The translations under genes were made by a program, and so were the position numbers. Below the pieces are notes generated by a model, which was given only the letters and a program-made list of their open reading frames with translations, ran no database searches and was not told where the DNA came from. A stretch of 64,000 nt of DNA from Ascidiimonas aurantiaca. GTDB lineage: Bacteria; Bacteroidota; Bacteroidia; Flavobacteriales; Flavobacteriaceae. Where the stretch lies: the NCBI RefSeq assembly GCF_037646345.1, contig NZ_JBBEWR010000016.1, positions 1 to 64,000 on the forward strand. Direction: 5' to 3'. How positions within the stretch are numbered: the stretch's first letter is position 1; each line of letters starts with the position of its first letter. Shown piece by piece: positions 25,178 to 35,269 of the stretch.

Positions 25178-27874
25178 ATGAAACAGTTATATATTTCCCT
25201 GCTTTTAGGGCTGAGCCTGGTATGCTTTACAACCAATGCACAAAATACCCGGCTGGAGGGCGTAGTAAAGGACTCCCTTAATATGCCTCTGGAACTGGCC
25301 AATGTACTGGCTGTAGATCCTGAAGATCAAAGTATAGCATCCTATGCTATTACAGATACAGACGGACGCTTTGCTCTGGTATTACCCATAAACAGAACCT
25401 ATATCCTTAAAGTGAGTTACCTGGGGTATAAAACTAAAGAAGAAAATCTTATTGTGGACGGAAGCAGGCAGAAAATCCTGAAAGAGATCATCCTTTTTAA
25501 GGATATAAATACACTGGATGAAGTGGAAGTAGTTCATGAACTCCCGGTTTCTGTAAAGGGAGATACTATTATCTACAAAGCCGATGCATTTACCAACGGC
25601 AAAGAAAAGAAACTTAAAAATGTATTAGAGAAGCTCCCGGGGTTTGAGGTAGATAAAAACGGAGAGGTAAAAGTACAGGGTAAAAAAGTAGATAAGGTAC
25701 TGGTAGAGGGCAAGAATTTTTTTGATGGTGATACAAAACTGGCTACGAAAAATATTCCTGCTGATGCGGTTGATAAAGTAGAGGTTTTACAGGATTTTAA
25801 TGAGGTTGCCCCTGTAAAGGGTCTTAATAATGAAGAATCACTGGCTCTTAATATAAAACTGAAAGAGGGTAAAAAGAATATTGTATTTGGTGATATTGAG
25901 GCGCGTACAGGCCATGACGAACGCTATTTTGGACATGCCAATGTTTTCTATTACAACCCAAAAAGAAGTATAAACCTCATAGCCGATGCTAACAACATTG
26001 GAGAGCAGGCTTTTACTTTACAGGATTATTTCAGGTTTAGCGGAGGTTTTGAAAACCTAAGTGGAAGATCAGGTTCTTCTTTCAAAGTATCTTCAGATGA
26101 TTTGGGTTTTGCATTACTACAGGATGACCGTGCGCAGGAGATCATATCTAATTTTGGCGCTTTGAATTTTAATCTCAATCCCAATAAAAAATGGAGCCTC
26201 TCCGGTTTTCTCATCGCCTCTGACACAGACACCGACCTTTTGTCTGCCACACTCAGAACCTATCTGCGAAATGAAATTACCAACAACGTGGAAATACTGG
26301 AATCCGGCATTAATCAGGAAAACAGGTCCGGTATGGCCCAATTTTCAGGAAAATACACTCCCAACAACCGTTTGGATATCAACTACCGAGCATTTCTTAA
26401 AAAATCTAAACTAAGGCAAGCCAACAACCAGGTATCTGATTTTGGGGAAATTGAAAACCGTATTCAGTCTGCCAGTGATCAGCAACCGTTTTCCATTAAG
26501 CAAAGTGTAAGCGCTTATTATGCCCAAAACGCCAATAATGTGTTTTCACTTCAGGCACAGCACCTCTATAAAGAGCAGGACCCTTTTTACAACCTCATCA
26601 CTTCTGAAACCCCCTTTAACGGAAGCCAGCCATTAGTAGATGATACTATATATAACCTGTTGCAGAATAAAGAAATTATAACCAACAGTTTTGATGCTGC
26701 CTTTAACTATTATTATGTGCTCAACAAAAAGAATCATATCAATTTTATAGCGGGTGTTAGTAAAAACAACCAGAAACTGGTGTCTGATATCAGGCAGCGA
26801 ATATCTGATACGGGAAGCGAGAACCCACTGGGAAATGCTTTTATCAACGATGCTGACTATCGTTTTTCCGATGTGTATTTCGGGCTGCGCTACAAGACCA
26901 AATTTAGTTCCTTTGTGGTGAGCCCCGGCGCCAATCTCCATTTTTATCGTGCCCGAGACACGCAACAGGGCACAGAGAACATATTGTCAAAAACACTGCT
27001 CACTCCCAGTCTTTATGTAAAGTACACGATTAGAAGATCTGAGTCACTTACTTTTAATTATGCCGTAAACGCAGAGTTTACGGATATCAACAATCTGGTT
27101 TTGGGAACTACCATAGCTAACTACAATACCTTATTTAACGGGAACAGAGGCTTAGAGAATCAGTTGTTCCATCAGTTTTCTCTAAAGTATGTGAATTTCA
27201 ACACTTTTACTTTTACCAATATTTTTGGAACCCTTACGTACACCAAAACGATTGATGGTATTAATAATGCGGTCGTTTTTAATGGTATAGACCAGCTACT
27301 TTCTCCTATTAACTCAGGTGATGTTAACGATATGCTTTCAGCTACCGGTTCTTTTGAAAAACGGTTTACATGGATTAAAACAAAACTGGAAGCAAACGTA
27401 TCATATACCAGTATTAATAATACTATAAACGATCTGGACAATACCAATACCAGTTTTACGCAAAACTACACCGCCTCTTTTGAAACTAATTTTAAGGAAG
27501 CACCTAATTTTGAAATAGGGTTCAATAAGATCATCAATGTATATAAAGGGAGCCAGACCAATTCACGGTTTACTACCAATGCCCCTTTTGCCAATGTAGA
27601 GGTAGGGTTCCTTAAACATTTTCTCTTTACGGCCGATTATGTGTATTCTTATTTTTTGAACAGGAATAACGATGTAAGCAATGCTTTTGACTTTTTGAAT
27701 GCAAACCTGAGTTTTCAGCAGGAAGGAAGCTCTTGGGAGTTCTCGGTATCTGGCACCAATTTATTAAATACAGTTTCTATAAACCGGGATTCTTTTTCAG
27801 ATTTTCTTATTAGTTCTAATCAATACTTTGTACAACCCCGGTTTGTTGTTTTTGGCATTAAATATAATTTATGA
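25178..27874 (+). CDS. TonB-dependent receptor-like outer membrane protein with carboxypeptidase-regulatory domain
   Basis: 898 aa. Signal peptide to about residue 21 (TTNAQ). A CarboxypepD_reg-like domain spans ~25-105. A plug-like region follows (~120-230, LKNVLEKLPGFEVDKNGEV and AVDKVEVLQDFNEV), then an outer-membrane beta-barrel ending VFGIKYNL. It belongs to the group paired with GLPGLI proteins. The substrate is unknown. A bidirectional terminator separates it from the convergent katG. Confidence 0.92.
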   Translation: MKQLYISLLLGLSLVCFTTNAQNTRLEGVVKDSLNMPLELANVLAVDPEDQSIASYAITDTDGRFALVLPINRTYILKVSYLGYKTKEENLIVDGSRQKILKEIILFKDINTLDEVEVVHELPVSVKGDTIIYKADAFTNGKEKKLKNVLEKLPGFEVDKNGEVKVQGKKVDKVLVEGKNFFDGDTKLATKNIPADAVDKVEVLQDFNEVAPVKGLNNEESLALNIKLKEGKKNIVFGDIEARTGHDERYFGHANVFYYNPKRSINLIADANNIGEQAFTLQDYFRFSGGFENLSGRSGSSFKVSSDDLGFALLQDDRAQEIISNFGALNFNLNPNKKWSLSGFLIASDTDTDLLSATLRTYLRNEITNNVEILESGINQENRSGMAQFSGKYTPNNRLDINYRAFLKKSKLRQANNQVSDFGEIENRIQSASDQQPFSIKQSVSAYYAQNANNVFSLQAQHLYKEQDPFYNLITSETPFNGSQPLVDDTIYNLLQNKEIITNSFDAAFNYYYVLNKKNHINFIAGVSKNNQKLVSDIRQRISDTGSENPLGNAFINDADYRFSDVYFGLRYKTKFSSFVVSPGANLHFYRARDTQQGTENILSKTLLTPSLYVKYTIRRSESLTFNYAVNAEFTDINNLVLGTTIANYNTLFNGNRGLENQLFHQFSLKYVNFNTFTFTNIFGTLTYTKTIDGINNAVVFNGIDQLLSPINSGDVNDMLSATGSFEKRFTWIKTKLEANVSYTSINNTINDLDNTNTSFTQNYTASFETNFKEAPNFEIGFNKIINVYKGSQTNSRFTTNAPFANVEVGFLKHFLFTADYVYSYFLNRNNDVSNAFDFLNANLSFQQEGSSWEFSVSGTNLLNTVSINRDSFSDFLISSNQYFVQPRFVVFGIKYNL

Positions 27875-27953
27875 AGACTTTGCTTTAATTAACAAACACC
27901 ATCCTTAGTACATATAAGTCTCTTCAAATTTACTTAGCCTCAGCCAGGTATAA

Positions 27954-27986
27954 AAAAACATCCTGACCAAAGATCAGGATGTTTTT
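27954..27986. terminator. bidirectional terminator between TonB receptor and katG
   Basis: ACATCCTGA (27958-27966) pairs with TCAGGATGT (27974-27982) around a 7-nt loop. A runs before it and T runs after it extend the stem, giving a T-tail on both strands. It serves both convergent genes. Confidence 0.85.
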
Positions 27987-28006
27987 AAAATTATAGATCG
28001 ATACGA

Positions 28007-30229
28007 CTATTTCAGATCAAATCGGTCCAGGTTCATTACCTTATTCCAGGCAGCAACAAAGTCGTTTACAAATTTTTGTTGTGCATCGCTGCTACCATAT
28101 ACCTCGGCAAGCGCTCTCAGTTCTGTATTGGATCCGAATATAAGATCAACACGGGTAGCAGTCCATTTTAAAGCCCCCGTTTTACGATCGCGGCCCTCAA
28201 ATTCTTCTTCATGATCAGAAGTTGCTTTCCATTCTGTACTTAAATCAAGTAGGTTTACAAAGAAATCGTTAGTAAGAGTTTCAGGCTTATTTGTAAACAC
28301 TCCATGTTGGGATTTATTATAATTTGTATGCAGTACACGCATCCCTCCTATAAGAACTGTCATTTCAGGTGCCGTGAGGGTTAATAATTGTGCTCTGTCT
28401 ACCAAAAGTTCTTCAGATTTTACCGAAAATCTTTGTTTCAGGTAATTACGAAAACCGTCAGCAAGTGGCTCCAGATGTTCAAAAGATTCTGTATCGGTTT
28501 GTGCCTGGGTTGCATCGGTACGTCCGGGAGCAAATGGTACTGATATATTGTGTCCTGCATTGTTAGCTGCCTTTTCTACACCGGCACATCCTGCCAGAAC
28601 AATAAGGTCTGCCAACGAAACTTTTTTGTTTCCTGATTGTGCCGAATTGAATGCTTCCTGAATACCTTCCAGTATATCCAGTACTTTAGACAATTGAGCG
28701 GGGTTATTTACTTCCCAGTTTTTTTGAGGCGCCAGACGTATGCGGGCACCGTTAGCCCCTCCCCGGTTGTCTGAACCACGAAAAGTGGAAGCAGAGGCCC
28801 ACGCGGTAGAAACTAATTGAGAAACCGAAAGTCCGGAATCTAAAATTTTAGCCTTTAATGCAGTGATATCACTAGCATTAATGAGTTCATGATCTACGGC
28901 CGGTACAGGATCCTGCCATAACAGTTCTTCTTTGGGAACTTCAGGCCCTAAATAACGGGAAACGGGCCCCATATCACGATGGGTTAGTTTAAACCAGGCA
29001 CGCTGATAGGCATCTTTAAACTCTTCGGGGTTCTCAAGAAAGTGTCTTGAAATTTTTTCATACGCCGGATCCATACGTAACGAGAGGTCGGTAGTAAGCA
29101 TGAAAGGCGCATGCTTTTTCTCCGGATCATGTGCATCGGGAATGGTACCGGCTCCGGCTCCGTCCTTAGGTCTCCATTGGTGAGCTCCGGCAGGACTTTT
29201 GGTAAGTTCCCATTCGTATTTATAGAGATTTTCAAGAAATGTATGGCTCCATTTGATAGGTGTATCTGTCCAGGCACCTTCCAGACCACTGGTAATGGTA
29301 TCGGGGCCTTTTCCGGTTCCAAAATTGCTTTTCCAGCCCATACTTTGCATTTCTATAGAGGCTCCTGCAGGTTCTGCTTCTAAAAATTCGGCATCACTGG
29401 CGGCTCCGTGTGTTTTCCCGAAGGTGTGCCCTCCGGCAATTAATGCAACGGTTTCATAATCGTTCATTGCCATACGGCCAAAAGTCTCACGTATATGGTG
29501 GGCTGCAGCTACCGGATCAGGATTGGCATTGGGCCCTTCGGGATTTACATAGATAAGCCCCATATGAGCCGCTCCCAACTGATTTTCCAGTTCGCCATTT
29601 TCTGAATAACGGGCTTTGTTACCCAGCCACTCAGCTTCCGACCCCCAGTAAATATCTTCTTCAGGTTGCCAGATATCTTCACGTCCTCCTGCAAAACCAA
29701 ACATAGGCAGACCCATAGACTCATGTGCCACATTACCTGCCAGTATAAAAAGGTCGGCCCAGGAAATTTTCTTGCCATATTTCTGCTTTATGGGCCATAA
29801 AAGAAGTCGGGCCTTATCCAGGTTTGCATTATCCGGCCAACTGTTTAGTGGCGCAAAACGCTGATTTCCCGTTCCACCACCACCGCGGCCATCAGCAATA
29901 CGGTAGGTACCCGCTGAGTGCCAGGCCATACGTATAAAAAAGGGACCGTAGTGCCCGAAATCTGCAGGCCACCAGTCCTGGCTATCAGTCATAAGATCGG
30001 TTAGATCTTTTTTAATTGCATTCAGATCTAATGATTTGAACTCTTCAGCATAGTTAAAGTCTTTATCCATAGGATCGGCCAAATTTGAATGCTGCCGAAG
30101 AATGTTTAAATTCAAAGAGTTAGGCCACCAGTCACGGTTCGTAGTACCGCCGCCGGCTGCCTGATTTAATTCACCATTTAAAAAAGGGCACTTGCTTACA
30201 TCGCCTTTGCCATTGTGTGTATTGTCCAT
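28007..30229 (-). CDS. katG: catalase-peroxidase KatG
   Basis: 740 aa, the full bifunctional length. The distal triad is Arg100, Trp103 and His104 (IRMAWHSAGTYR); the proximal His is in ALIAGGHTFGKTHG. The Trp103, the Tyr in MGLIYVNPEG and the Met in RMAMNDYE should form the crosslinked adduct needed for catalase activity. It detoxifies hydrogen peroxide in the cytoplasm. Transcribed alone, with a 537-bp upstream region before DinB. The translated sequence is intact, with no frameshift. Confidence 0.98.
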   Translation of the reverse strand: MDNTHNGKGDVSKCPFLNGELNQAAGGGTTNRDWWPNSLNLNILRQHSNLADPMDKDFNYAEEFKSLDLNAIKKDLTDLMTDSQDWWPADFGHYGPFFIRMAWHSAGTYRIADGRGGGGTGNQRFAPLNSWPDNANLDKARLLLWPIKQKYGKKISWADLFILAGNVAHESMGLPMFGFAGGREDIWQPEEDIYWGSEAEWLGNKARYSENGELENQLGAAHMGLIYVNPEGPNANPDPVAAAHHIRETFGRMAMNDYETVALIAGGHTFGKTHGAASDAEFLEAEPAGASIEMQSMGWKSNFGTGKGPDTITSGLEGAWTDTPIKWSHTFLENLYKYEWELTKSPAGAHQWRPKDGAGAGTIPDAHDPEKKHAPFMLTTDLSLRMDPAYEKISRHFLENPEEFKDAYQRAWFKLTHRDMGPVSRYLGPEVPKEELLWQDPVPAVDHELINASDITALKAKILDSGLSVSQLVSTAWASASTFRGSDNRGGANGARIRLAPQKNWEVNNPAQLSKVLDILEGIQEAFNSAQSGNKKVSLADLIVLAGCAGVEKAANNAGHNISVPFAPGRTDATQAQTDTESFEHLEPLADGFRNYLKQRFSVKSEELLVDRAQLLTLTAPEMTVLIGGMRVLHTNYNKSQHGVFTNKPETLTNDFFVNLLDLSTEWKATSDHEEEFEGRDRKTGALKWTATRVDLIFGSNTELRALAEVYGSSDAQQKFVNDFVAAWNKVMNLDRFDLK

Positions 30230-30766
30230 TTCAAACTGTTTTTAATATTAATTTTTGTGCATTGTGATTCCTAAAAATACTGCTCTTGTTGATAAAATTA
30301 GGGATTCTGTTATTTTTTTGAGTTATACAGATATTAAAAATTGTTATAACAAGCGTTAAAAAATGATAATACACAGGTATTTTGTTCATTATTTTAAGAA
30401 TGCTTTAAACATATAGTTAATATCTATATGGTATAGTTGCTGCCTATACAGGCTGTATCACCTGTAAGCACCCTGATACCTCTTTATGGGTTAAGTACAA
30501 CACATAGAAGTATAGAAACTGGTTAACGTATTTAGAATACGATGGAATTTTATAGCATTATTACCCAAAATTTCATTAATAAAAAATTCAGGATTTACTA
30601 TCTTCGAAATTAGAGGCACAAACCTTTTTCCATACTATTTTATAATAACCCGGGGAAATGGTCTCATACGGATTGGGAATGTTCCCATTCCCATAACATC
30701 CGAAAAAGCATATAAAACTGTAGCCTTACCCATAATTAACAATACGCAAACCATTATAGTAATGTC
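30230..30766. other. divergent intergenic region
   Basis: About 540 bp between katG (minus) and the DinB gene (plus). It is AT-rich with no ORF or RNA gene. Promoters for both genes are expected, but no clear TAnnTTTG box or regulator dyad was found. Confidence 0.5.
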
Positions 30767-31261
30767 ATGAATACTTTAATTAACCACCTAATTGAGCAGC
30801 TACTTGAAATCCAGAAAGGAAAAGTATGGATAGGGCGTTCATATGAAAATATATTAAATGAAATTGATGAACATGTGGCTTTTGTAAGGCCCGTTAAAGA
30901 TTTGCACAGTGTAGCAGAAATCATTTCACATCTAACACTGTGGAGAAATGAGGCTATCTTAAAAATCAGGACTGGAAAAGGAAGTAAAACAGATGATTGT
31001 GAAGAAAACTGGCTGACAAACGAAAAATTAAAAGTAAAAGGATGGGCCAAAATAAAATTAGAATACGACCAAAGTCTTTCAGAATTAACAGACCTGTTAA
31101 AGAAAAAGGATGATCGTTTTCTTGACGAGGACTATTACGACACCGACTTTAAAGGGATTTATAAATATCGTTTTTTAATAAACGGAATGCTACATCACGA
31201 TATTTATCATCTGGGCCAATTAGGGATAATTAATAAACACCTGAAGAAAAAAACAGCATAA
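30767..31261 (+). CDS. DinB-family protein
   Basis: 164 aa four-helix bundle. The metal-binding His positions are visible: ISHLTLWRN near residue 64 and HHDIYHLGQ near residue 145. DinB-like proteins include thiol-transferases and damage-inducible proteins. It starts a run of small plus-strand genes (30.8-34.6 kb) with no shared pathway that I can see. Confidence 0.88.
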   Translation: MNTLINHLIEQLLEIQKGKVWIGRSYENILNEIDEHVAFVRPVKDLHSVAEIISHLTLWRNEAILKIRTGKGSKTDDCEENWLTNEKLKVKGWAKIKLEYDQSLSELTDLLKKKDDRFLDEDYYDTDFKGIYKYRFLINGMLHHDIYHLGQLGIINKHLKKKTA

Positions 31262-31336
31262 AACTATCTGAGGCAGTGTATTACAACCGATCAGATATAA
31301 AAAGTCATTATATATTTAATCAATCAAAAAACGTAT

Positions 31337-31834
31337 ATGGAAGTAATGAAAGGTTTTAAAATTGTTGGAATAACCATCAAAACAACCAACCAGGATGGAA
31401 AAGCTGCCGAAGATTTAGGAAAACTCTGGGAACAATTCTACTCCCAAGACATTTCAGGTAAAATTCTAAATAAAAAAAGTGATGCCATTTATTCTGTTTA
31501 CACAGATTATGAATCCGATTACACTGGAAAATATACCTGCATAATAGGATTATGCGTTGAGTCACTTGAACAAATTCCCGATGGACTCACTGGACGTGAA
31601 TTTGAAAGTGGAGAGTACCGCAAATTCATTGCCAAAGGCCAAATGCCAAAGGCAGTATCAGAAACCTGGCAGGAGATTTGGAAAAAGGACAAAGAATTAA
31701 ATAGAACATATACAGCAGATTTTGAAATTTATGGACACAGGTCACAAAATGGAGAAAATGCTGAAATAGACATTTATATAGCAACAAAACAGGAAAATAG
31801 CAACATCTCTAAGCATACGCACACTGTAAACTAA
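31337..31834 (+). CDS. GyrI-like / AraC effector-binding domain protein
   Basis: 165 aa. The fold is suggested by the start FKIVGITIKTTNQDG, the middle IGLCVESLEQIPDGLTGREF, and the end EIYGHRSQNGENAEIDIYIA, typical of YdeE/GyrI-like small-molecule-binding domains. No DNA-binding domain is attached. It may bind a drug or metabolite. Confidence 0.82.
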   Translation: MEVMKGFKIVGITIKTTNQDGKAAEDLGKLWEQFYSQDISGKILNKKSDAIYSVYTDYESDYTGKYTCIIGLCVESLEQIPDGLTGREFESGEYRKFIAKGQMPKAVSETWQEIWKKDKELNRTYTADFEIYGHRSQNGENAEIDIYIATKQENSNISKHTHTVN

Positions 31835-31846
31835 AAACCAAACACT

Positions 31847-32482
31847 TTGACATATTTAGAATCCTCATATTATTTTGATTTTGATGCAAACGCTATTCAG
31901 GAGCTCATTTCCGATTGTACATCTGAATCAATATCTGATAAAGAAAAAGCTATTATAATGTACCGCAAAGTACGGGATCACTGGAAATATGACCCATACT
32001 GTATAAGTCTTGCAAAAGAAAGCTATCGGGCCAGTAAAATTGCTAAAAAGTCTTCAGGGAACTGTGTTGAGAAATCAATTCTGTTAATTGCCTGTCTTCG
32101 GGCTTTGGGGATCCCTGCCAGGTTACACCTGGGAAAGGTTAAAAACCACGTAGCTGTAGAAAGACTAACTGAGAAATTCGGTTCGAACGAACTAACACCT
32201 CACGGAATGGTGAATGTTTACTTAAATAATAAATGGCTCAAAATGTCGCCGGCCTTTAATACATCATTGTGTGAAAAATTTAATGTAGCGCCCTTAGAAT
32301 TTGACGGAGAAAACAGCTCTTTTTTGCAGCAATATGACAGCGAAGGCAGCTTGTTTATGGAGTACCTTGAAGATTATGGCTATTTTGAGGATGTACCTCT
32401 TGATTTTATGAAAAGGAATATAAAAGAACACTATCCTCATATTTTCGATACCAATGAAAATATTACCGAATATATATTATAA
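31847..32482 (+). CDS. transglutaminase-like protein
   Basis: 211 aa from a TTG start 13 bp after the preceding stop; no better in-frame ATG lies upstream. The core has the Cys segment KKSSGNCVEKSILLIACLRALGIPARLH, then a HGMVNVYLNNKWLKMSPA segment with His and an Asp-poor end. These fit the Cys-His transglutaminase/cysteine-protease fold. Cytoplasmic, with no signal peptide. Substrate unknown. Confidence 0.8.
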   Translation: MTYLESSYYFDFDANAIQELISDCTSESISDKEKAIIMYRKVRDHWKYDPYCISLAKESYRASKIAKKSSGNCVEKSILLIACLRALGIPARLHLGKVKNHVAVERLTEKFGSNELTPHGMVNVYLNNKWLKMSPAFNTSLCEKFNVAPLEFDGENSSFLQQYDSEGSLFMEYLEDYGYFEDVPLDFMKRNIKEHYPHIFDTNENITEYIL

Positions 32483-32564
32483 AAAGCCACTGTTTTTGAG
32501 CCTATGCCAGATAATATGAAATCATATCCAATACCATTGCCCACAGATATCAAATCAATTTTAT

Positions 32565-33368
32565 ATGACTGAAAAAACAAAAAAAACACGCATTTATACC
32601 TATTTTATTCTCACTTTTTTCATCTCCTGGGGTTTTTGGAGTCCTTTTTATTTTTCAAAAGAGGTTGGTGAATTTTGGGCTCTGCCGGGAGCATGGGGAC
32701 CCACGATAGCTGCTGTAATACTTACCTACTTCGATACCGGAAAAACAGGAGTTCGTAAACTGTTACAAAAATTACTGATATGGAGAGTACCATTTAAATA
32801 TTACCTCTTTGCCATTTTTTCCCTTCTTTTTTTCGGCTTGGTATCCGTATTAATATACAGGCTTTTTGGAGGAGATTTTCCCGATTCAGCCATAATTCTT
32901 AAGGGAATGGGTTTAGCTCAGGACCAGGTGCACCTTGCCTTTTTGCTATTTCCTCTATTCTTTTTGATCAATACACTTCTCGGTGGCCCCGTAGCCGAAG
33001 AATTGGGCTGGCGAGGGTATGCACAGGGGTTGTTACAACAAAAATACAATCCAAATATCTCAGGATTGCTTATTGGTTTTCTATGGAGTGTATGGCACCT
33101 ACCATTAATGATTTTTTTGCCTAAAGCCACTGGTCATATGCCTTTCTGGGCCTACATACCCCTGATGACCGCTATGGGTGTAATTTTCTCGTGGCTGTAT
33201 AACAGAACTAAAGGAAGTGTTTTATTGGCCATACTGCTTCACGGAGGCATGAATTTTGCACATGGTTTTCTCGGGGCAGATATTTTAAGCAATACTCATT
33301 TACTAATAATTCATGTGTCATTTGTTATCATTTTAGCAATCCTGCTGTCGGTAAATAATAGACAGTAA
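32565..33368 (+). CDS. CPBP-family intramembrane metalloprotease
   Basis: 267 aa with about eight membrane helices. The catalytic motifs are EELGWRGYAQ (EExxxR), WSVWHLPL (His) and HGGMNFAH. CPBP (Abi/CAAX) proteases cut membrane-linked peptides. In some bacteria they give bacteriocin self-immunity, but this gene is 27 kb from the bacteriocin locus. No nearby substrate is apparent. Confidence 0.92.
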   Translation: MTEKTKKTRIYTYFILTFFISWGFWSPFYFSKEVGEFWALPGAWGPTIAAVILTYFDTGKTGVRKLLQKLLIWRVPFKYYLFAIFSLLFFGLVSVLIYRLFGGDFPDSAIILKGMGLAQDQVHLAFLLFPLFFLINTLLGGPVAEELGWRGYAQGLLQQKYNPNISGLLIGFLWSVWHLPLMIFLPKATGHMPFWAYIPLMTAMGVIFSWLYNRTKGSVLLAILLHGGMNFAHGFLGADILSNTHLLIIHVSFVIILAILLSVNNRQ

Positions 33369-33548
33369 AAATTAAAAAACTGATGCCTATATCATTTAAT
33401 GGGAGAAAAAACTCTCGGATAATATTCTGTAAATAGCCCGAAAGATCATACATATTTGTTTCAGCACATGAATTTTATGGTATAATACATCATGTTTTTT
33501 ACTGTATCACATAACTTATACCTTTACAGGCAATTAGAATACTCGCAT

Positions 33549-34136
33549 ATGAAAACAAAATTCCTGATCGTAACACTAGCCTTATTCACCAGTACCGTTT
33601 TTGGGCAAAAAGCAGTAAATGAGAACTATAAGTTCCCTAAACGGGAATTAAAAGTAGCCATTGTCCCTTTGTTAAACGAATTATCAAGGTTTAACGATTC
33701 TATTTCCAATGATATTTTTAGAGATACCCTGTCGCTAAAATTTTTAAAAGTAGCAGCACTTAGAAATGCATTAAATGAAGAGTCCACAACTATTCTAAAA
33801 AAGATCGCTGCGGAAAAGTACAAAAAGAAGGCCCTCAAAAAAAATCCGAAACTTAACACTTTACTAAGTGATTCTGATCTGGAATACTTAAAAAAGAATT
33901 TTCAAAATGCAGATTTGCTATTATTTCCCATTATATTCGATGTTCACCAAACGGATGTAATGACTTTTGGGAGTGCCACCTTTAGGTTTTATGATCTGAA
34001 TACAGGTGATTTTATTCATCAGTACGAAACACGCTTTAACATAGATACCATTGAATATGGTTCCCTACAAATGGTAACCGCTATGTTACTTTTAGAGGAG
34101 AAAGACTATTTAATAAACCAGGTAAAAAAACAGTGA
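33549..34136 (+). CDS. hypothetical secreted protein
   Basis: 195 aa from the ATG at 33549, chosen because it gives a clean signal peptide (MKTKFLIVTLALFTSTVFGQ); the frame is open 57 bp further upstream. The mature part is charged and helical (residues ~60-110) and then strand-rich. No family recognised. Its stop overlaps the next gene's GTG start by 4 bp, so the two are probably co-translated. Confidence 0.75.
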   Translation: MKTKFLIVTLALFTSTVFGQKAVNENYKFPKRELKVAIVPLLNELSRFNDSISNDIFRDTLSLKFLKVAALRNALNEESTTILKKIAAEKYKKKALKKNPKLNTLLSDSDLEYLKKNFQNADLLLFPIIFDVHQTDVMTFGSATFRFYDLNTGDFIHQYETRFNIDTIEYGSLQMVTAMLLLEEKDYLINQVKKQ

Positions 34137-34573
34137 AAATTACAGACCCGCCTATAGTAATAGAACACCACTTTCAGACATCAAAAGAAAAGCTGTGGCA
34201 TGCCATTACAGAGCAGGGTCAAATGGTTCAATGGTTTTTTGACAATATAGAAGCATTTGAACCCGTAGTGGGTTTCAAAACTCATTTTGTAGTTAAGAAC
34301 GAAGGCCGGATCTTTCCTCATCTTTGGAAAATAACCGAAGTTGAACCTTACAAAAAGATAACCTATAACTGGAAATATGAAGGGTATCCCGGAGATTCTG
34401 ATCTAACCTTTGAATTGATCAAACAGAAAAACGGAACAAAACTCAGACTGACTCATCAAATATTAGAAAGCTTTCCGCAGAATATTCCCGAGTTCAAAAG
34501 AGAAAGCTGTCTAGGAGGGTGGCACTACTTTATTAAACAACGTTTGCATGATTATTTAAGTAATACAAAGTAA
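34133..34573 (+). CDS. AHSA1/SRPBCC-domain protein
   Basis: 146 aa from a GTG that overlaps the previous stop (GTGA). SRPBCC features: VIEHHFQTSKEKLWHAIT at the start, MVQWFFDN, the middle WKITEVEPYKKITYNWKYEGYPG, and a C-terminal helix GGWHYFIKQRLHDYL. This is an Aha1-like lipid or ligand-binding fold. Ligand unknown. Confidence 0.88.
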   Translation: MKITDPPIVIEHHFQTSKEKLWHAITEQGQMVQWFFDNIEAFEPVVGFKTHFVVKNEGRIFPHLWKITEVEPYKKITYNWKYEGYPGDSDLTFELIKQKNGTKLRLTHQILESFPQNIPEFKRESCLGGWHYFIKQRLHDYLSNTK

Positions 34574-35269
34574 AAAAGATTCCACAACCATAGCCGCGAT
34601 TTAGAACAGTAAGCGTTTACATAAATACGTCAAAATTACATTCCATATCACTACCTTTCCAGATATATGTATCGCAAGAGAAAATAGGTTCAATACATTG
34701 GCTCGATGCTTTGTTTAATACTTATAAAACTGATTACAGATATAATTAATTCTTCTTGACTATTGACACGATTATTTATGAGAAAGTTTACTTATGACGC
34801 GATTTTAAGTTTTGAAGTTGAATCGTCCTATACAAATCGCAAAACATATATCTTAGCTTCTTACAATACCTATCAACCCAAAAAAACCTGTTTGAATTGG
34901 TTGTGCAACTAATGTTCATGTCCCAATATTTTTTGTGTTGTTGAAAACTTAAAAAAGAAAGACATGGAATCAAAGATCACGAGTAAAGGTAAAGACCCTA
35001 AAGAGAAATTGGCAAGACAACACTTGCCACTGCTTCAAGAACCAGCCGTCTCAGTGGTATTTACCGCACCGGTTTTTATAACTAGAAAAAACATTTTGAA
35101 GAACATAGTCTGAAAGCACTTTTTTTTTACAACAAACTTCAAATGCTATAGCCATCAAACTCTTAAAAAAGAAATTTTTCCATAGCAGAATTTATTTAAA
35201 TAATTTATAATCAAAAAATACGCACTTCAAAAATTTTAATCATAAGTAAGTACTCACAAAAAAAGAATT
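34574..35269. other. intergenic region with one doubtful small ORF
   Basis: About 700 bp, AT-rich. A 49-codon frame (34964-35113) is listed separately. Otherwise I see no gene, RNA or strong hairpin. The promoter of the SDR gene should lie near its right end. Confidence 0.45.
34964..35113 (+). CDS. doubtful 49-aa small ORF
   Basis: An ATG at 34964 follows an A/G-rich stretch (AAAGAAAGAC). It encodes a basic N-terminus (MESKITSKGKDPKEKLARQH) and a short hydrophobic end. No family. It could be a remnant of a longer gene or chance. Confidence 0.25.
   Translation: MESKITSKGKDPKEKLARQHLPLLQEPAVSVVFTAPVFITRKNILKNIV

Noticed and set aside
32565..33368. CPBP protease as bacteriocin immunity for the 3-kb locus
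   Set aside because: 27 kb away and in an unrelated gene run; the 41-aa peptide is a better local candidate.
34788..34973. 61-codon minus-strand frame
   Set aside because: Composition and lack of start signal suggest random AT-rich translation.
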